A stretch of 64,000 nucleotides of DNA, from contig JAETXT010000003.1 in the NCBI GenBank assembly GCA_019188255.1, positions 5,208,001 to 5,272,000 on the forward strand, given 5' to 3'. The notes below the pieces were generated by a model. The model was not told the origin of the DNA. It searched no databases and saw only the letters and a list, made by a program, of their open reading frames with translations. The stretch is from Verticillium longisporum (lineage: Eukaryota > Ascomycota > Sordariomycetes > Glomerellales > Plectosphaerellaceae). Positions 48,301 to 60,991 of this stretch are shown here, piece by piece. A program made the position numbers and the translations under genes. Each line of letters opens with the position of its first letter. Position 1 is the stretch's first letter.

Positions 48301-51300
48301 CCAGCTCATGAGTTCAGGAGGGTTCGCGCCCCGTGCTGATACAGGTCTTGGCGATCTTTGACAACCACTAGAGCCAAAACTCTTCAAGTACCACTCGCAT
48401 GGCGTTCGTCTTCGTCCTTCATCTCATCAAGTCCATTTTGGGGTCCAAAGCGTTGGCCAGTGGGCATCCAGGACGAGAGACAGACGCGCATATCCCTATG
48501 TAAGGGGCGGCGCAAAAGCTTGCGGGACGGCCTGTTGCGATGACCCCATCCAACACCCTCTGGCACATCCTAGCAATGCGCGGGCCCTCGCGTCTGTGCT
48601 GAGGCGGCCTGGAAAGGACAGTTGCACCGATGCCTACTTGCCTGGCTTTCGACGAGGGAACATGTATGCGGTTGGCTCGATTTGGTCTACCAGCGCGCTT
48701 GAACAGCACCAGTGGCCCAGGTTGGTATGGCTCGAGCGAACAAGGGCAAGGGGCGGAAGCTGAGGTGAGCACGACAATCGACCCCTGGACGCATCTTTTG
48801 CAGTGCTTATGAGAGACTCGAGAATCCTCTGCCGTGCGGCGGCGCAGGGCTGGGAAAAGATGAGGACGCGGTACGGCTGAGCAGGGCAGCCCTTCGCTGG
48901 GGGGAAGAGAGGGTGTCGTTAAGCGGCCGCAGCGAACCGATGAGGACTCTTGCATGCATGATGATTTGAATTGGATAGGCCAGCTAGCCGATGCGGGCGA
49001 ACCTTTCGACGCCCTCTCGAGACGCCATGGGGCGCCCATCATCCACACCTCCTTACCCGCCCGCTCACCCTCACACTTTGGCCTCCTTCCACATGGCATG
49101 GCCTATCCACATTGGATGAAAGCGACAAGTTTTCAGAAGCCCTCTGGAGCAAAACACCCTTGTGGCTTCACTCTACTCAGCTGGGCCCTTTGCGCGTGCA
49201 GAGGAGGAGAGACATGAGGAAACATCTGTTTTTCCTTCTTTTTTTTCCCTCCCCATCATTCTCGACCATGCCGCTGCCTGAACCACATGGGAGGCTAGTA
49301 GATTGACTGCCGTGGAATGCTGTTGGCTGTGATCAGCCTGTCGCGCCATCGCCACGAACCACTGCAAAGCTCTATGCCGCAGCAGCAACATTCCAGGACC
49401 AGATTACAGCGTCTACCGGCGCAGCGAAAACAAGCAGGGGGGAGGGTGTCGAACCCTGTGCTTTTGCTTCCTCGTAGGGTCACACCTATGGCCCTGCAAA
49501 TGTACAAGACGTAATCCTGCGGAGCGGACTGGGCATCTCAGACTTCGTCTAATACTCCGGCCTGCATGGCTGGGAGACACTGGCCATTGACACTGAAAAC
49601 AACGACATCCTGCGCGCCCTGAGGGGCTTATGGTTCACGCATCCACCACGCCCTCCGGCTGCGCGCACACGGCTCGGCTGGTGGAGAGCCAAGACAGACA
49701 AGGCAACATATCTGCACAGCGTAATGGATACCTCGCTTCCGTTCTCTTCGTCCGAGGTCCATTTATCAGCGAATCCGCAGAGCTGAACGTGAGAGTAAAT
49801 GGCACTGTGTTCCCATGGTGGCGACTAGTATGGCTGTACGGTGACAGTCTCCTTCGCTCGGGCTTGCAGACTCGGAACATTTTTGGGACTTCTAGCGGTT
49901 GCGCCTGCAATGCATGGAAGAGAACTCTGGGCGCTGCATGAGCAAAATTTTGCTCGGAAGGTCACCGTGGGGGAAGCCCACGGCGTCAAGAGCTTACTCC
50001 GTTGGCAGGCATCGCCAAATCGGTACTGTCCCGCAGCCACCCGTTGGCTATTGTCCGTGTCGATCCCTATGAGTTTGAAGGTCTAGGCCAAGTCCATGGA
50101 CGGCCCCCCTGCCCTCGATTTCCGTGACCTATCGTCCCCTATTTCCTTCGTGCTGCGTCGACAGCGGACAGACTCGAGTCTGCATTGAGACGGATGGGAC
50201 AGAGCGAGGTGTCGACAGGCGAGGCGGAACGAAGACGCGCAGAGCGTCATTTTTCATTCTTCTATTTGGCCTCTGGCTGCTCTGGCTGCACGGATGCTCG
50301 GTCGGATGATGGCACTGATCACACCAAGAGAGCCTCGGTGGGACTTGTTCAACTCTGTGACTTCGCTGCAGGACGCTCCCAAGAAGGGTGATCGAGCATC
50401 CGGCCTGTCGGTCGCCACGGCCGAGCGACTGTCCGCTCTGACGTCCGGACGGGCGGACGTTGCCTTTTTTTTTACATTGGTAGGCCGAGGACGACACGGG
50501 AGGTTGCAGGACGACGTATGGGTGAGAGGCCCCTCGCAGACGCGAGGCCCGTGGCGTGCCGGTGAGGATGCAAGAGTTGTTTCTTTGGGAACACGTGTTA
50601 CACAAGCGTGCTTTCGGAAGGATATCGTGTGACAAGATGTTTCTGGGGCCGATGCTGCCGGGATGCGCACCTTACCGAGCCCGATAGTCGATGCAGGCCC
50701 TCTTGATGGTACATCCGTCGAGACGGGTGATGGATGTTAGGACTAGGTCTGCCTGCGGGCTGCCTTGATTACGTTGGAGGATGCTCTCTCTTGTAGAGTT
50801 TCGTCGGTGTTGGGGTGTTCGGAAAGGCCCATTAGGTAGACGGGTTGATATTGTAGAAATCTACTCAATGTTTTGGTGATTTTTGTACTCTGCACCAACT
50901 TTTTTTTTCCGTATTGTCTGCAGAATCTCAATACCAAGAGCCAGAACTACTACCATTTCAGAGACTGAATCTTCTCGCGCGAGGCTGACTTTGCCTCATG
51001 AGGTCATATCCCAGCGTGATTACGATGATGCCCTCGTCACATCGAGCCAGGCATGTCGTACCACCCATCCCACTGAGTCGTACCAACGGCCTGCAGCGCA
51101 GCAGCGCCAATGCGGCTGCCCGGCCGGTCAAGGGAAATATGTGTTATCGTGCTGCAGACCTTTGGGCGAAGTTGCGAGGCGTCCCATTGCGGACTGAAGC
51201 AGAGAGGCCGGCATCGGAGTGCTTGATTCGTGGAGAATAGTAGGGCCTTGAGGGACCCGTGAGGAGCTGGACTCGGCTATGCATTGCCGGTGTGTCTACT

Positions 51301-52564
51301 CTCGGTCACGAATACCAGGGCCAGACTACCTTGAGCTCATGTCATTGCTCCAGTGGTCAGCATATGAACTAACGTCAAGCAAAGCGCATCGAGAAGCAAG
51401 AGTTTCGGTCCCAGAGTTGTCAGAGATTCCATCCAGAGCACCCTGACCGCAGTAGATTCCTGCTGTCGATATCTTACTTCAACTGATCATTGAGAAATCT
51501 TCTTCCACATGGTTCTTAATCAGTTTTCCCGCTGTTGCAAGGTGAATGCTCCTCAGGGGCAGTAAACATCTAACCGGGAGCCTAATGCGGATCCAGTGCT
51601 CCCGACTTGTAGGTTTCGGCCTTACGTATCCTCAAATAGCCCGCCATGGCACGCGTGACGACAAGCATCGGAGTCGGGGTCATATTTCATAAAAGGACAT
51701 GACACCTGATTGAATCATGGAATCCAGTGTACGCCGCGAACCGAACTCTTGGCCAAGGCGGGAACGTCACAAGATCAGATATCAGCCCCTATCGTAGGAC
51801 GAAATGAGGACTGTCTCGTAAATACAACATGACAGACACAGAAACGCTCGTGACCAAGACATTTTACAAAGTGACAGATGGGAGACAGCCAGCTATGACA
51901 GCCCATAACGTAAGGAGCTCCAAAGATATCACCACTTCAACCATTGCACAGAAACCCATCCATCTCACCAGGTACAAACACTAGACGGCTGGGACTCATT
52001 GCATGTCATCTCTATTGGCCACACTGATCGATGCCTCTTACTCACTATAGAGCTAGCTCTGCGCATGCTAATGTTGTGCGTGTCTCCACGCGTACAGACT
52101 CGCGTCGCTCGACCACCCGCCCCCTTTTTCATTGTCTCGTATATTTCGAATGTCCATTCCGCCGCATGGCGTTGACTACACCCCCCCCACCCCTTCCCAC
52201 AGGATAACTATCCTCTTGACAAAGCCGCCCCAGCTTCTCCCCGCGGAAGGATGGAATCAAAGAAAAAGTTTGCGTCCAAAGTCGTATCTGCACCGATGGC
52301 CGGTGGAGGCGTGTCTATCCTGCAGTGATTCATACCCAGGCGACCACCCCCAGTACGGGTAACTGGGGCGAGCCAGGGCAGTCGGGACGGGGTATAAGCA
52401 AGACACGGTATGAAATCATGAAGATCGTTGGCGGCTTGCTATAGTCCGTAGAGTTCCCACTCATCAAACGCTTGGCCGTGCGCCTGCGAGCCTGACGATA
52501 ACAAGCCGGTCGTTGCATCCGAGTCGCGCTTCGGCGCGTACTCTGTTCTGAGTTCTTCAGTGTG

Positions 52565-55500
52565 TCACAGCTCGTCATCCTCGAGCTCCGAAGGCTTCAG
52601 CAGACCGCCGACCTTGCCACGACGCTCAAAGTCGGCTGCCTTGGCGTCCTTCTCCTGCTGCTCCTTCTCAATGAGGAACAGCTCGGCATTGTCGCCAGCG
52701 AACTCCTTGAGGGATACGAGGAAGTCACGCAGGTTAAGACGGAACTTGTCGTATGTCGTGTTGAGAGTGAACAGACCCTCAACGAAGCTTTCAATCTGTG
52801 CACTACATGGCAACTGTGAGCAGAAATTCAACAAGAACGAGAGGGATCGGTCAACATACGGCTGGAGGTTGGGGAAAGCTCCCTTGAGGAGCTGAGCAAC
52901 AAAGTTGGCCAGGAACTCCTTGTTCGGCGTGCCGCCAGGGGCCTGGTCAGGCGGGTAGATGGGGCCCTGAATCTTGGGGGAAGTACCATCGGCGGGGTGC
53001 ACGAAGTAGAACATCCTCATCAGAATCATCGACTGTGTCTTGAAGCCGGCCTTGTGGTCGGTATCGGTGAGAACGAAGAACACATCCTGAAGAATCGTGA
53101 TAAAGAATTGCTGGAAGAATGCGTTCGACGTCTGCACATCGGTTTCGGCAATGTTGTTGATGAGCTCAAGGCACATGTTGAGACCAGCAGCCTCGACGTC
53201 ACGGTTGTCGTGCTTGAAAGCCCAAGAGCACGAGTCGATGACGAACTTGAACTGTCGGTTGTCCAACTTCAACAGCGCTGTTTTTAGAATTAGTGTCCAG
53301 TTCTTTCTCAAACAGAGTTTGCGGTGGGGGGGGGAAGGGTAAGGATATGGCATACCAGGGAAACAATGCAAGTTGATTGCCCGGAGGAGGTTGAAAAACT
53401 CCACACGGTGCTCCGGAAACTCGGAGAAATCCTTGTTGATCATCTCTAGGGTGCACTCAAAGACGTTCTCCATAATGTTGGGAACCTGGTCCTCCATGAG
53501 GCTCTACGGTAGAGTTGTTAGTTCTGATACCAGCCGGGGGCGTACGACTGTGCAACTTACGGAGAGTTTGGTGATTATGGCCGAGATAGCCTTAAGGACC
53601 TCAGCATCACGAGCGCCAGCCACGTTGCGGTTGTAGTCGGTGAGGATGGACTCAAGCAGGGGAGGCACCATCTGTTGACGAACAGCATTGAGATCCTCGG
53701 CCTTCTCCACATAGGTCTCGATGAGCTTGAGAATCTCCTTCTTGATCGTACGCAGACCCCGGACATTGGGCATCTTCGTGGCGATCTCGCCTAAAGAAGT
53801 TGTCAGCCAAGTTAACGAGCCTCGTGGAGCTATACTTACCCTGGTTCTGAACAGCCTCCGAAATGAGCTGGCTGGTTGCTTGATACATTTGCAGCATATC
53901 ATGGAAGATACGGCCGATCTGGGGGTAGAAGTAGGGACCGATTGACGAGCAGGCAGAAACGTTCGTCTTCATAATGTTGCCGATGATTTTGATTGTCTCC
54001 GAGTCCTGAAGGAAGGTCGGGTTCGCCCTGGCCGTCTTGATGACCTCGTCCCAAGCAGCGTTGGGGATAGCCATAAGGTCGCTGAGTAGCCTCTCCTGCT
54101 GGTGCTTGTTGCCCTGGGCAGCTACCATGTAGCCGCACGCCTCGTAAAAGGTGTGAATTTGCTGAGGTGTCAGATCGCAAGTGATCTTATGCATGTTTCT
54201 AACAATCTCCTCGATAAACGGCTCATTCTCACTAGGCTGCAGAGCGACGAAGTGACGGCGACATTGCCTAGCAATTTTGATGAAGGTGTCGCAAGCCATG
54301 TCCTGAACACCTGTTGACTCGTTAGCGGACATGTTCGATCAGTAACCGGTCCCTTCCAACCCCTGTGACTTACCCTCATGCGACTCGTGCATGAACTCGA
54401 AAAGCTTATTGACGACCGTCTTAAGGAATTTCCAATGCGCCTTCAGGAAACGAGGGTACTGGCCGACAATGTACATGATGTTACTGGCGACGACGGCTTT
54501 GTTGTCTTTGCCGCGCTTCATCTCGGTCAGGCCGAGAAGATCCTTGATGACAGTCACGAGGAACCTCTTCTCCGTCTCTTCGTTCATAGCCAGGGAAATC
54601 GAACCAATGGCCCAGCAAAGAACGTTGCAGTTGTGCCACGACCATTCGGTGCCGTCAACTTGGCGTGCCAGCTTCTCGGTCATGATGTTCTCCGTGTCGG
54701 TAACGTCTAGATGTGTGAGGTACACGAGACACTCGCGAATAGTCTTGTAGAGCTGGACCGTGTCACTCTCCTTGACGAATTCACGAACAATCTCTCCCTC
54801 GTCGTTCTCGACGACGAGAACCTCCTCGGGACGGACCATCTTTTCAATCATGACCTGGCGGAGGTTTGACAGAACCTCGCCGTACTTGTGCTTACGCAAC
54901 GGGTAGTTTGCCAACAGCGCCGGGTTGGGCGCGCCCGCGTTGGACAAGCCACCGCTCATACCCATCAGCGGGTTGAGCTCGGTCATGGGGAGCTGCTGCA
55001 TCTCATCGTAGAGCTCGTTGACAAGTTTCAGCCAGTAGTCGAGGCAGATCTTGAAGATCTCGCGGTCCTCGATTTGCGATATACGGATCAGATAGAAGTG
55101 TCCGTGAGCAAGGTAATCCCGGTTCGGCAAGTTCTCGATAAGCTAGGGTGCGTCAGCATTGCGGAAGTTCAGTTGTCCTGAACTGAAACTTACGCTCAGG
55201 TGCATGCCAAAGAAGTTGGAGAGGAACAAAGCCATGTTCTGGACAAACTCTTGATCCCTGGAGTTTGAGGTAGGGTACGTTGTCTTAAGGTCGATGGTGA
55301 TGGGGACGATGTTGGAGATGGTACTAAGAACCTCGGTGAACATCTTGACCAGCTGCTCATCGTACGAGTTTGGCTGCCCGGGGCCGCCCGTCTGCAGGCC
55401 GCCAATCTCAGTGAGGCACTGCAGGGTGACATTTCTGAACTCGGGCTCGGGAAGGAAGCGCGTGCGCAGGGTGTCGATAAGGTTCGTCTCGAAGATGTAG

Positions 55501-56415
55501 CCCAGAGGGATCCAGTTGCAGAAGCGCAGCAACGTCTCAAGTGTCGCCTTGACGAGGCTGGTCTGGGTGGCCGAGTTGAGAACCTCCTGGCAGAGGGTAA
55601 AAATCTGGGAGAACTCGGCGCACATGGTGGTCTTGAGGTTGCGCGTCTTGGTCGATGTCATTTGCTCGGCAGAGTAGTCGAACACCTCCTCGGACAGCAG
55701 TCGCAAGATGACCATATTGTTCTCGCAGACGGATAGACTCGAGTGGCATGCCGATATGATTTCGTTAATGAAGGTCGGCCAGTTGTGGGGCCAGTCTTGC
55801 TTGAGGATGGAGATGAGGACGAGGTTGAGTTTGTTGAGTAGGGTTTTCTGGGCTTTCATGGTCTCTTCGGAGCCCGAGACTTGGAGAATGAATTGCACGA
55901 TGAAGTTGCGGATGCCTGGTAGTGTAAGTAGAAGGTCCGCGGAGTGATAGGTCGGGCAAGCCAGCTGTTTGGAGGGCATACCTTGACATTGCTCCCGGGG
56001 AAGAACCTTCCACCTCGTCATGATTACACTGTCCAGAACCTGCAGGCCCAAGTCTGTCGGTGACTGTTAGCGACGGCACACCACGAGCAGCCAGGCCGCG
56101 ACCGGTGTTTACGCACACTTGGTCTGAGGATAGGAAGCCTCGGAGAGGATGTTGTCGACGAGGAGCCATGAGTCCTGGTCTTCTTTGAACTAGTAGGAGA
56201 GCATATTAGTTTGGGCCGGTGACTTTCTGATGCGAAACAACACCATCATACCTGGTTGAGAGCGGCTTGGGCTTGCTTTTGCTGTCATCGCAAACCATGT
56301 TAGCGAGGTGCTGCAATGGGGGGGGCACGGGTTACGGCTGTCGTCGCACCTGCTCGCCACGTCCTTCGTAGAAAGAGCGGACAAGGTTGTCCAGCTCCGG
56401 TATGGTGATAGCCAT
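52565..56415 (-). CDS. CRM1: Exportin-1 (CRM1), nuclear export receptor
   Basis: Exports NES cargoes with RanGTP. Eleven exons: 56415-56350, 56281-56252, 56189-56117, 56053-55982, 55915-55194, 55142-54374, 54310-53840, 53790-53561, 53503-53356, 53277-52860, 52802-52565; together 3237 nt, 1078 aa, with no frame fault. Every intron is 49-78 nt with GT..AG. Landmarks: [19 protein letters not shown] and [18 protein letters not shown] (importin-beta-type N terminus), [36 protein letters not shown], then [20 protein letters not shown] in the NES groove, [13 protein letters not shown], and the acidic C terminus ELEDDEL. The residue that corresponds to the leptomycin-reactive Cys of human and fission-yeast CRM1 is Thr527 here (codon 54527-54525). 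Confidence 0.97.
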
Positions 56416-57377
56416 CGGGGTGGTCGCTGTGGGGTCGAAACCTGGGATCGCGATCTGGAAACCCGACGGCTGGGAAATGCGGTCGGTGGATGGGAGAAGG
56501 TCGGAAAGGCGGGGAGGGATAGACAGGGCGACGACAGGTGCCAGGCGGGCGTGATGAGCAAGAGTCGCAAACGGAGCGGGGGTGGTGCAGCTTGAGAAAC
56601 CTTCAAGTCTGATGCGCAAAAGGGAGAGCCTTGCTGGCGGAGAGGAAGCAATGGGAGGGGAGGTGAGTGATGGCAGGGACTGGAAAGGTCGTGAGGTGGT
56701 TTGGTTAATCGATGGAGGCGGGATGGCGGGGGGGAACAACCAATTTTGTCAGCCGGCTCGAGGACTCCACCGAACAAGTACCGGTACCAAAGGGAGCTCT
56801 GGGTCGGGGCTGTAGTCCCGCTGCCTGGCAGTGGCTCATGCCGTCATAGTCAGGCACACTGCGAAAACGCCACTGCAATTTGCTACGTGCAGGAGAGCTG
56901 TAAGGTACCGATACCTGTGACAATCCAGCCTTCTCCCCCTCACTCCACTGGCGCGGCAACCTACCTAGGTACAGCTTTGAACAGCCATCGCGTCGCAACA
57001 CGGTCACGTATCTTGCGCCGACCTCATTTGAATTCCTCCGCAAAGCCTCCTGTAATCCCGAGCCCCGGTGACCACTTTATGGTCCGCCTTTTCTCTTCTC
57101 TCTACAACCTGCCGGTTCATGATCCAGGCTACAGGCAGATGCGCGAGCTTATCAAATTCCGAAGCATGTCATTCGTTGAGGGAGGGGGGGTTGTTGGTGA
57201 CCGCTGAGATGTTCCAAACCAGCTGGCGCTTTGATTGTCACGGCTGCATCATTTCTTCTTTCTCTGCATCGCGCTTCTTTCTCTTTCTAGAAGAATATGG
57301 TCTAGCATTCAAAATCCAGAATCCTCACAAGGATCCGATTCGTACAACTCCTATAGCACACCACATGTCTCGTTTTT
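56416..57377. other. Intergenic region, promoter of CRM1
   Basis: About 960 bases between the CRM1 start and the AGX1 stop. GC-rich next to CRM1. No gene seen. Confidence 0.55.
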
Positions 57378-58659
57378 CTATGCCTTGTATCCGTTTTCCA
57401 CGAGGCCATCCTTCAGCGCCTCAAGCGCCTTGTCGACCTCTGGTCGAGAGGGATCCATCTAGACGCCGTTAGTCAAGTGCAAGACGGAATTTTGGAAACA
57501 AATAATTAGACTGACCACGCTGACACCCATGTGTCCGAATCGAACATACTTGGGCGCGATCTCCTTGTAGATGCCTCCGGCCCAGACGACGCCCTTCTTC
57601 GCCAGAATAGGCAGAATGTCGGTAGGCTTGATGCCCTCGGGAAGGTAGATGGCCGTCATGCCGTGGGCCTGGTCCTCGGACTTCGCAGCTACCTGCTTCA
57701 GGCCGAGATCCGTGATCGTCTTCTTCACCCTGTCTGACACCTCGCGGTGGCGGGCGAAGCGCTCCGAGAGGGGCTTGGCGAGGATCTGTGTCAGCGCCGT
57801 GTGCAGCGCGTGGACGAGCTGGGGAGACGGCGTCGCAAAGTACGAGGGCTTCTTGGCCTCGTAGTTTTGCATGACTATGCCGGTTAGTAGCGACTCAAAA
57901 TCGTGGAGGTGTTGTTCAACAGGCCAGGGCAGGGAATGGCGTACTGTGAGTCCAGTTCTTCATGGAGGCAAAGTAGGCGGCCACGGGCGTCTTGCGGTTC
58001 TGGAACGCCTCGATGGCCCTGCCGCTGAACATGGAGATGGACAGGCCGGCTGGGCAGCCAATGGCCTTCTGGCTGGCTGTCACGACACCATCGAGCTTCC
58101 ACCCGTCAAACTGAATCTCCTCGCAGGCGACGCTGCAGACGCCATCGACGACGAGCAGAGTCTCGGGCGATACCTTGCGAACCAGATCCGACAAGTCCTT
58201 GAGCCCGCTGAGAGCGCCAGTGGCCGTGTCGACGTTCGTGACGGTGATCAGCTTGTACTACTTCACCTTCAAGCCCTACGCGAGCACGGGCAGCGGGGGA
58301 CGCACGCCGACGGGTGCCCGAAGCTGGGTGACGTTACCGCCATAGGCCTTGAAGCAGTCGGCAAAGCCGTCGCTGAAGTAGCCGGTGGTCAGCACGAGGA
58401 CGTCTTCGCCGGGCTCGACCAGGTTCGCGGCGACGATATCCCAACCCAGGGTGCCAGAGCCGGAGATGACGTAGGGCTGCGAGGCGGGGTCGGTGGTCTG
58501 GAAGAGCTTCCTCAGCATAGTGAGGGTTTCGCCAAAGGTGGCGACAAAACCGGGGCCGACATGGCTTTCGCTGTAGTGGCTCATGGACTGGAGGACGGCA
58601 TCATCGAATTCGATGGGCCCCGGGATCATGAGGGCGGGGTGCTCGGGTTGTCTCGACAT
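57378..58659 (-). CDS. AGX1: Alanine-glyoxylate aminotransferase (AGX1 type), two in-frame stop codons
   Basis: PLP enzyme converting glyoxylate and alanine to glycine and pyruvate. Exons 58659-57945, 57874-57516 and 57458-57378; 385 codons, the length of yeast Agx1. Intron 2 has branch CTACTAACC; the last exon reads MDPSRPEVDKALEALKDGL. Landmarks: MIPGPIEFDDAVLQSMSHYS, SGSGTLGWD, VVDGVCSVACEEIQFD and TASQKAIGCPAG with the PLP Lys at codon 198. Codons 128 (58278-58276) and 134 (58260-58258) are both TAG, where Lys would fit (GLKVK between them); the reading frame is the same on both sides. A 48-nt GTGCGT..TAG intron could remove both, but would also delete about 16 residues that the family keeps. 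Either a pseudogene, or base-calling error. Confidence 0.88.
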
Positions 58660-59746
58660 GGTGGATTGCGATCGCGACTGTGTCTAGGTCAGGTGGCCGG
58701 AATGGGACGGTGAAAGCTGAGAAAGTGCCAATGGCAAAGGTGACGAGCTTACGGTAGACGATGGTGAAGCTACACTTGGAGAATGCAGGTGGCCCGAGAC
58801 GAGAGATATCCGGGCGGATGAGGGGTTCTTAAGGTTGTGGAGGGGCATTCCCTCGGAAGCCACTGTGCGGAGAGGGAGCCGCTTTAAAATGCTATGCATG
58901 AATGCAACAGTGATGTATGCCGATCGTGGCCGGCAGTGGGTGCGTGTCGGTTCGGGCGAACCACGAGCTACGATTTACCTAGGCAAAAGGTTGGCGTTGG
59001 ATTGGGAGGGCAGCGAAGGTATCTTTCGGGAACAGTATCCTGGAGGGTGATTTGTCCAGGTGAGAAGTGCAGTAGAAATGGGTGGTCCAGGGTGCCTAGG
59101 TACCAGCCAGTCAGTGCATGAGACGAGATTGACTTTGGCCTTCGATGACTGGAACCTCGATTGTCGATTGCTCATGTGAAAAAGGCCACGAAATCGCTCC
59201 CAGGAGAGCTGGGGGAATCTCGGCATTGGAGCCGAGTCATTCGGGAGAAAATCGCCGCTTACGGAGCTGGGAGCTGGGACCCGGCGGGGTCCGACTCGAA
59301 GCACTGGGAACGCTGGACGAAGCTCTGGCCTGGCCGCTGTTGGAGCTTGGAAGACGATGATGCATGTCGCACCAGCCACATACCCGTATCACAACCGTGG
59401 CTGGTGCTGATTGTCCCAGCCCCCCACTCCCAGAGAGCGGGAGCTTGCATGGATGCGCATCGTCACCGCAACCGCAGGCCTGTTGCTTTCCACAACTGGC
59501 GCCATTCCCAACGACAATCTTTGCTCTCAATTCTAGTTGACCGAATCGTGATACTTCAATTGTGAGGCACAGATTTCGGGAGCATCCATACAAGCTGAGC
59601 TGCCGTTGAGCTGCCCGCCGGAGCTGCTCCTCTTTCCGAAGTAGCTGGCTGCCTGCTTGCGCCTGTAGCCTATTCGACGACCTCAACGACCTCCCATCAT
59701 ACCACCAACAGACGGAGCGCGCATCCCCGATCATACAGCCGACATC
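58660..59746. other. Divergent intergenic region AGX1 / VPS29
   Basis: About 1.1 kb between two divergent starts; it holds both promoters. No gene seen; frames here overlap on opposite strands without splice support. Confidence 0.55.
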
Positions 59747-60525
59747 ATGGCCTTCCTAATACTAGTCATTGGTGATCTTCACATCCCAGATCGAGCCCTC
59801 GATATTCCCGCCAAGGTCCGTTAGCCCTGAACCACACACCCTCCTTCCAACACGCAGCAGACTGACCCGTGATCCGCTTGCTCCCCTCGTGCAGTTCAAG
59901 AAGCTCCTCGCCCCCGGCAAGATCGGCCAGACCCTCTGCCTCGGCAACCTCACAGACCGCCACACCTACGAGTACCTCCGCAGCAAGGCGCCAGACCTCA
60001 AGATTGTAAAAGGCCACGCCGACGCCGAGTCCGCCGGCCTGCCCCTGTCCCAGGTCGTCACACTCGGTTCCCTGCGCAGCGGCTTCCTCGAAGGCTTCAC
60101 CCTCGTCTCGTCCGAGCCCGACCTGCTCCTCGCCGAGGCCAACAAGCTCGATGTCGACGTCCTCTGCTGGGGGGCACCCACCGCTTCGACGCCTTTGAGT
60201 ACATGGACAAGTTCTTCGTCAACCCCGGCAGCGCCACCGGCGCGTTCGCCACGGGCTGGGGAAAGGAGGGCGAGGAACCCGTGCCCAGCTTCTGTCTCAT
60301 GGATGTAAGTGCGCTGTCTACCTCTCTCTCCCCCTTTGCTAAAGAAGCAAGGCGAGGAACTCATCGCGCCGTGAGGGGCTAGACATGACTGACATACCAC
60401 AGGTGCAAGGAATCTCGCTTACCCTGTACGTCTACCAACTGCGAAAAGACGACAACGGCAATGAGAGCGTCGCCGTGGAGAAGGTCACCTACACGAAGCC
60501 GGTCGAGCCAACAGGTGGCTCATGA
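59747..60525 (+). CDS. VPS29: Vacuolar protein sorting-associated protein 29 (retromer), one-base frameshift
   Basis: Retromer core subunit with a metallophosphoesterase-like fold, needed for endosome-to-Golgi recycling. Exons 59747-59815, 59895-60304 and 60403-60525; 200 aa if one base is restored. The start reads MAFLILVIGDLHIPDRALDI, then PGKIGQTLCLGNLTDRHTYE, KIVKGHADAES and, in the last exon, VQGISLTLYVYQLRKDDNG. In exon 2 the sequence after VDVLCWG shifts: the G6 run at 60169-60174 gives WGAPTAST, whereas seven G would give WGGTHRFDAFEYMDKFFVNP, the conserved continuation. The frame then runs without fault into exon 3. One missing G in a homopolymer is the simplest reading. Confidence 0.95.
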
Positions 60526-60991
60526 TAAGGGGTCATGACGGCAGTAGCATGCAGCGGTAGAGTGTGGGAACAAGTCACTTTGGCCCAGGGTCAGTTAGGC
60601 TCATTAGCCCGGACAGTTATGTGACTTCGTTGCGATGAAGCGTTTTGAACAACAATAAGTCTAAAGAATTACAAGCTGAGAGTGTTCGTAAAGACTCCTG
60701 GTATCATCATCCCCTGTTTTCCGGGATCGACCAAAGACCAAAACTCCGTATGGTCACAAAGAAAGAAAGAATAAATAAAAGACCAAAAAAAAGACCAAAA
60801 AAAAAGCTACCCGCGTGGCTCGGAAGGCGCAGACCTGTGGTATCCTAAACAAGTGAACACCTTAACGTCCTGGTGTCCAAAACACAAATGAACAAACATG
60901 AAGCCAAGGCCGCCATGTAGCTGACGCCAACACTCAAAAACCCAATTGCTCCTCAGGATGTGTCATCAGGCGTGGACGTCACGCAAACAAA
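60526..60991. other. Intergenic region between convergent genes
   Basis: About 470 bases between the stops of VPS29 and shugoshin. It contains an A-rich stretch (60755-60815). No gene seen. Confidence 0.55.

Larger units (their letters stand above)
40802..52564. other. Gene-poor interval, about 11.8 kb
   Basis: No gene could be supported with confidence. The best candidate is 45630-46016 (+), about 129 aa beginning MPIILDIEKERPYDSSSPLS, which has an internal GTACGT but no identified partner exon. Small repeats include a perfect 20-bp tandem duplication at 41746-41785 and a TGCCTGTC microsatellite near 42282-42306. The left end should include the promoter of the Ecl1-like gene and the right end the 3' end of exportin-1. 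Non-coding transcripts cannot be excluded from sequence alone. Confidence 0.45.

Noticed and set aside
48419..49099. 226-aa minus-strand frame in the gene-poor interval
   Set aside because: Cys/Pro/Arg-rich, no family resemblance, no splice support, and competing frames on the other strand; probably chance in GC-rich DNA.
49433..49502. tRNA-like minus-strand sequence with a GGGTTCGACACCC T-arm look-alike and a GCAGGG/CCCTGC outer pairing
   Set aside because: Only about 64 bases long, no proper D-arm or anticodon stem, and an imperfect T-stem; not a believable tRNA.
33976..52564. Centromere or AT-rich repeat-mutated heterochromatin
   Set aside because: The stretch is not AT-rich and has few repeats, unlike such regions in filamentous fungi.
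58258..58305. 48-nt intron (GTGCGT..TAG) that would remove both AGX1 stop codons
   Set aside because: It would also remove a segment whose length is kept in the family and lacks a good branch site, so I prefer real stop codons or base errors; kept only as an alternative.
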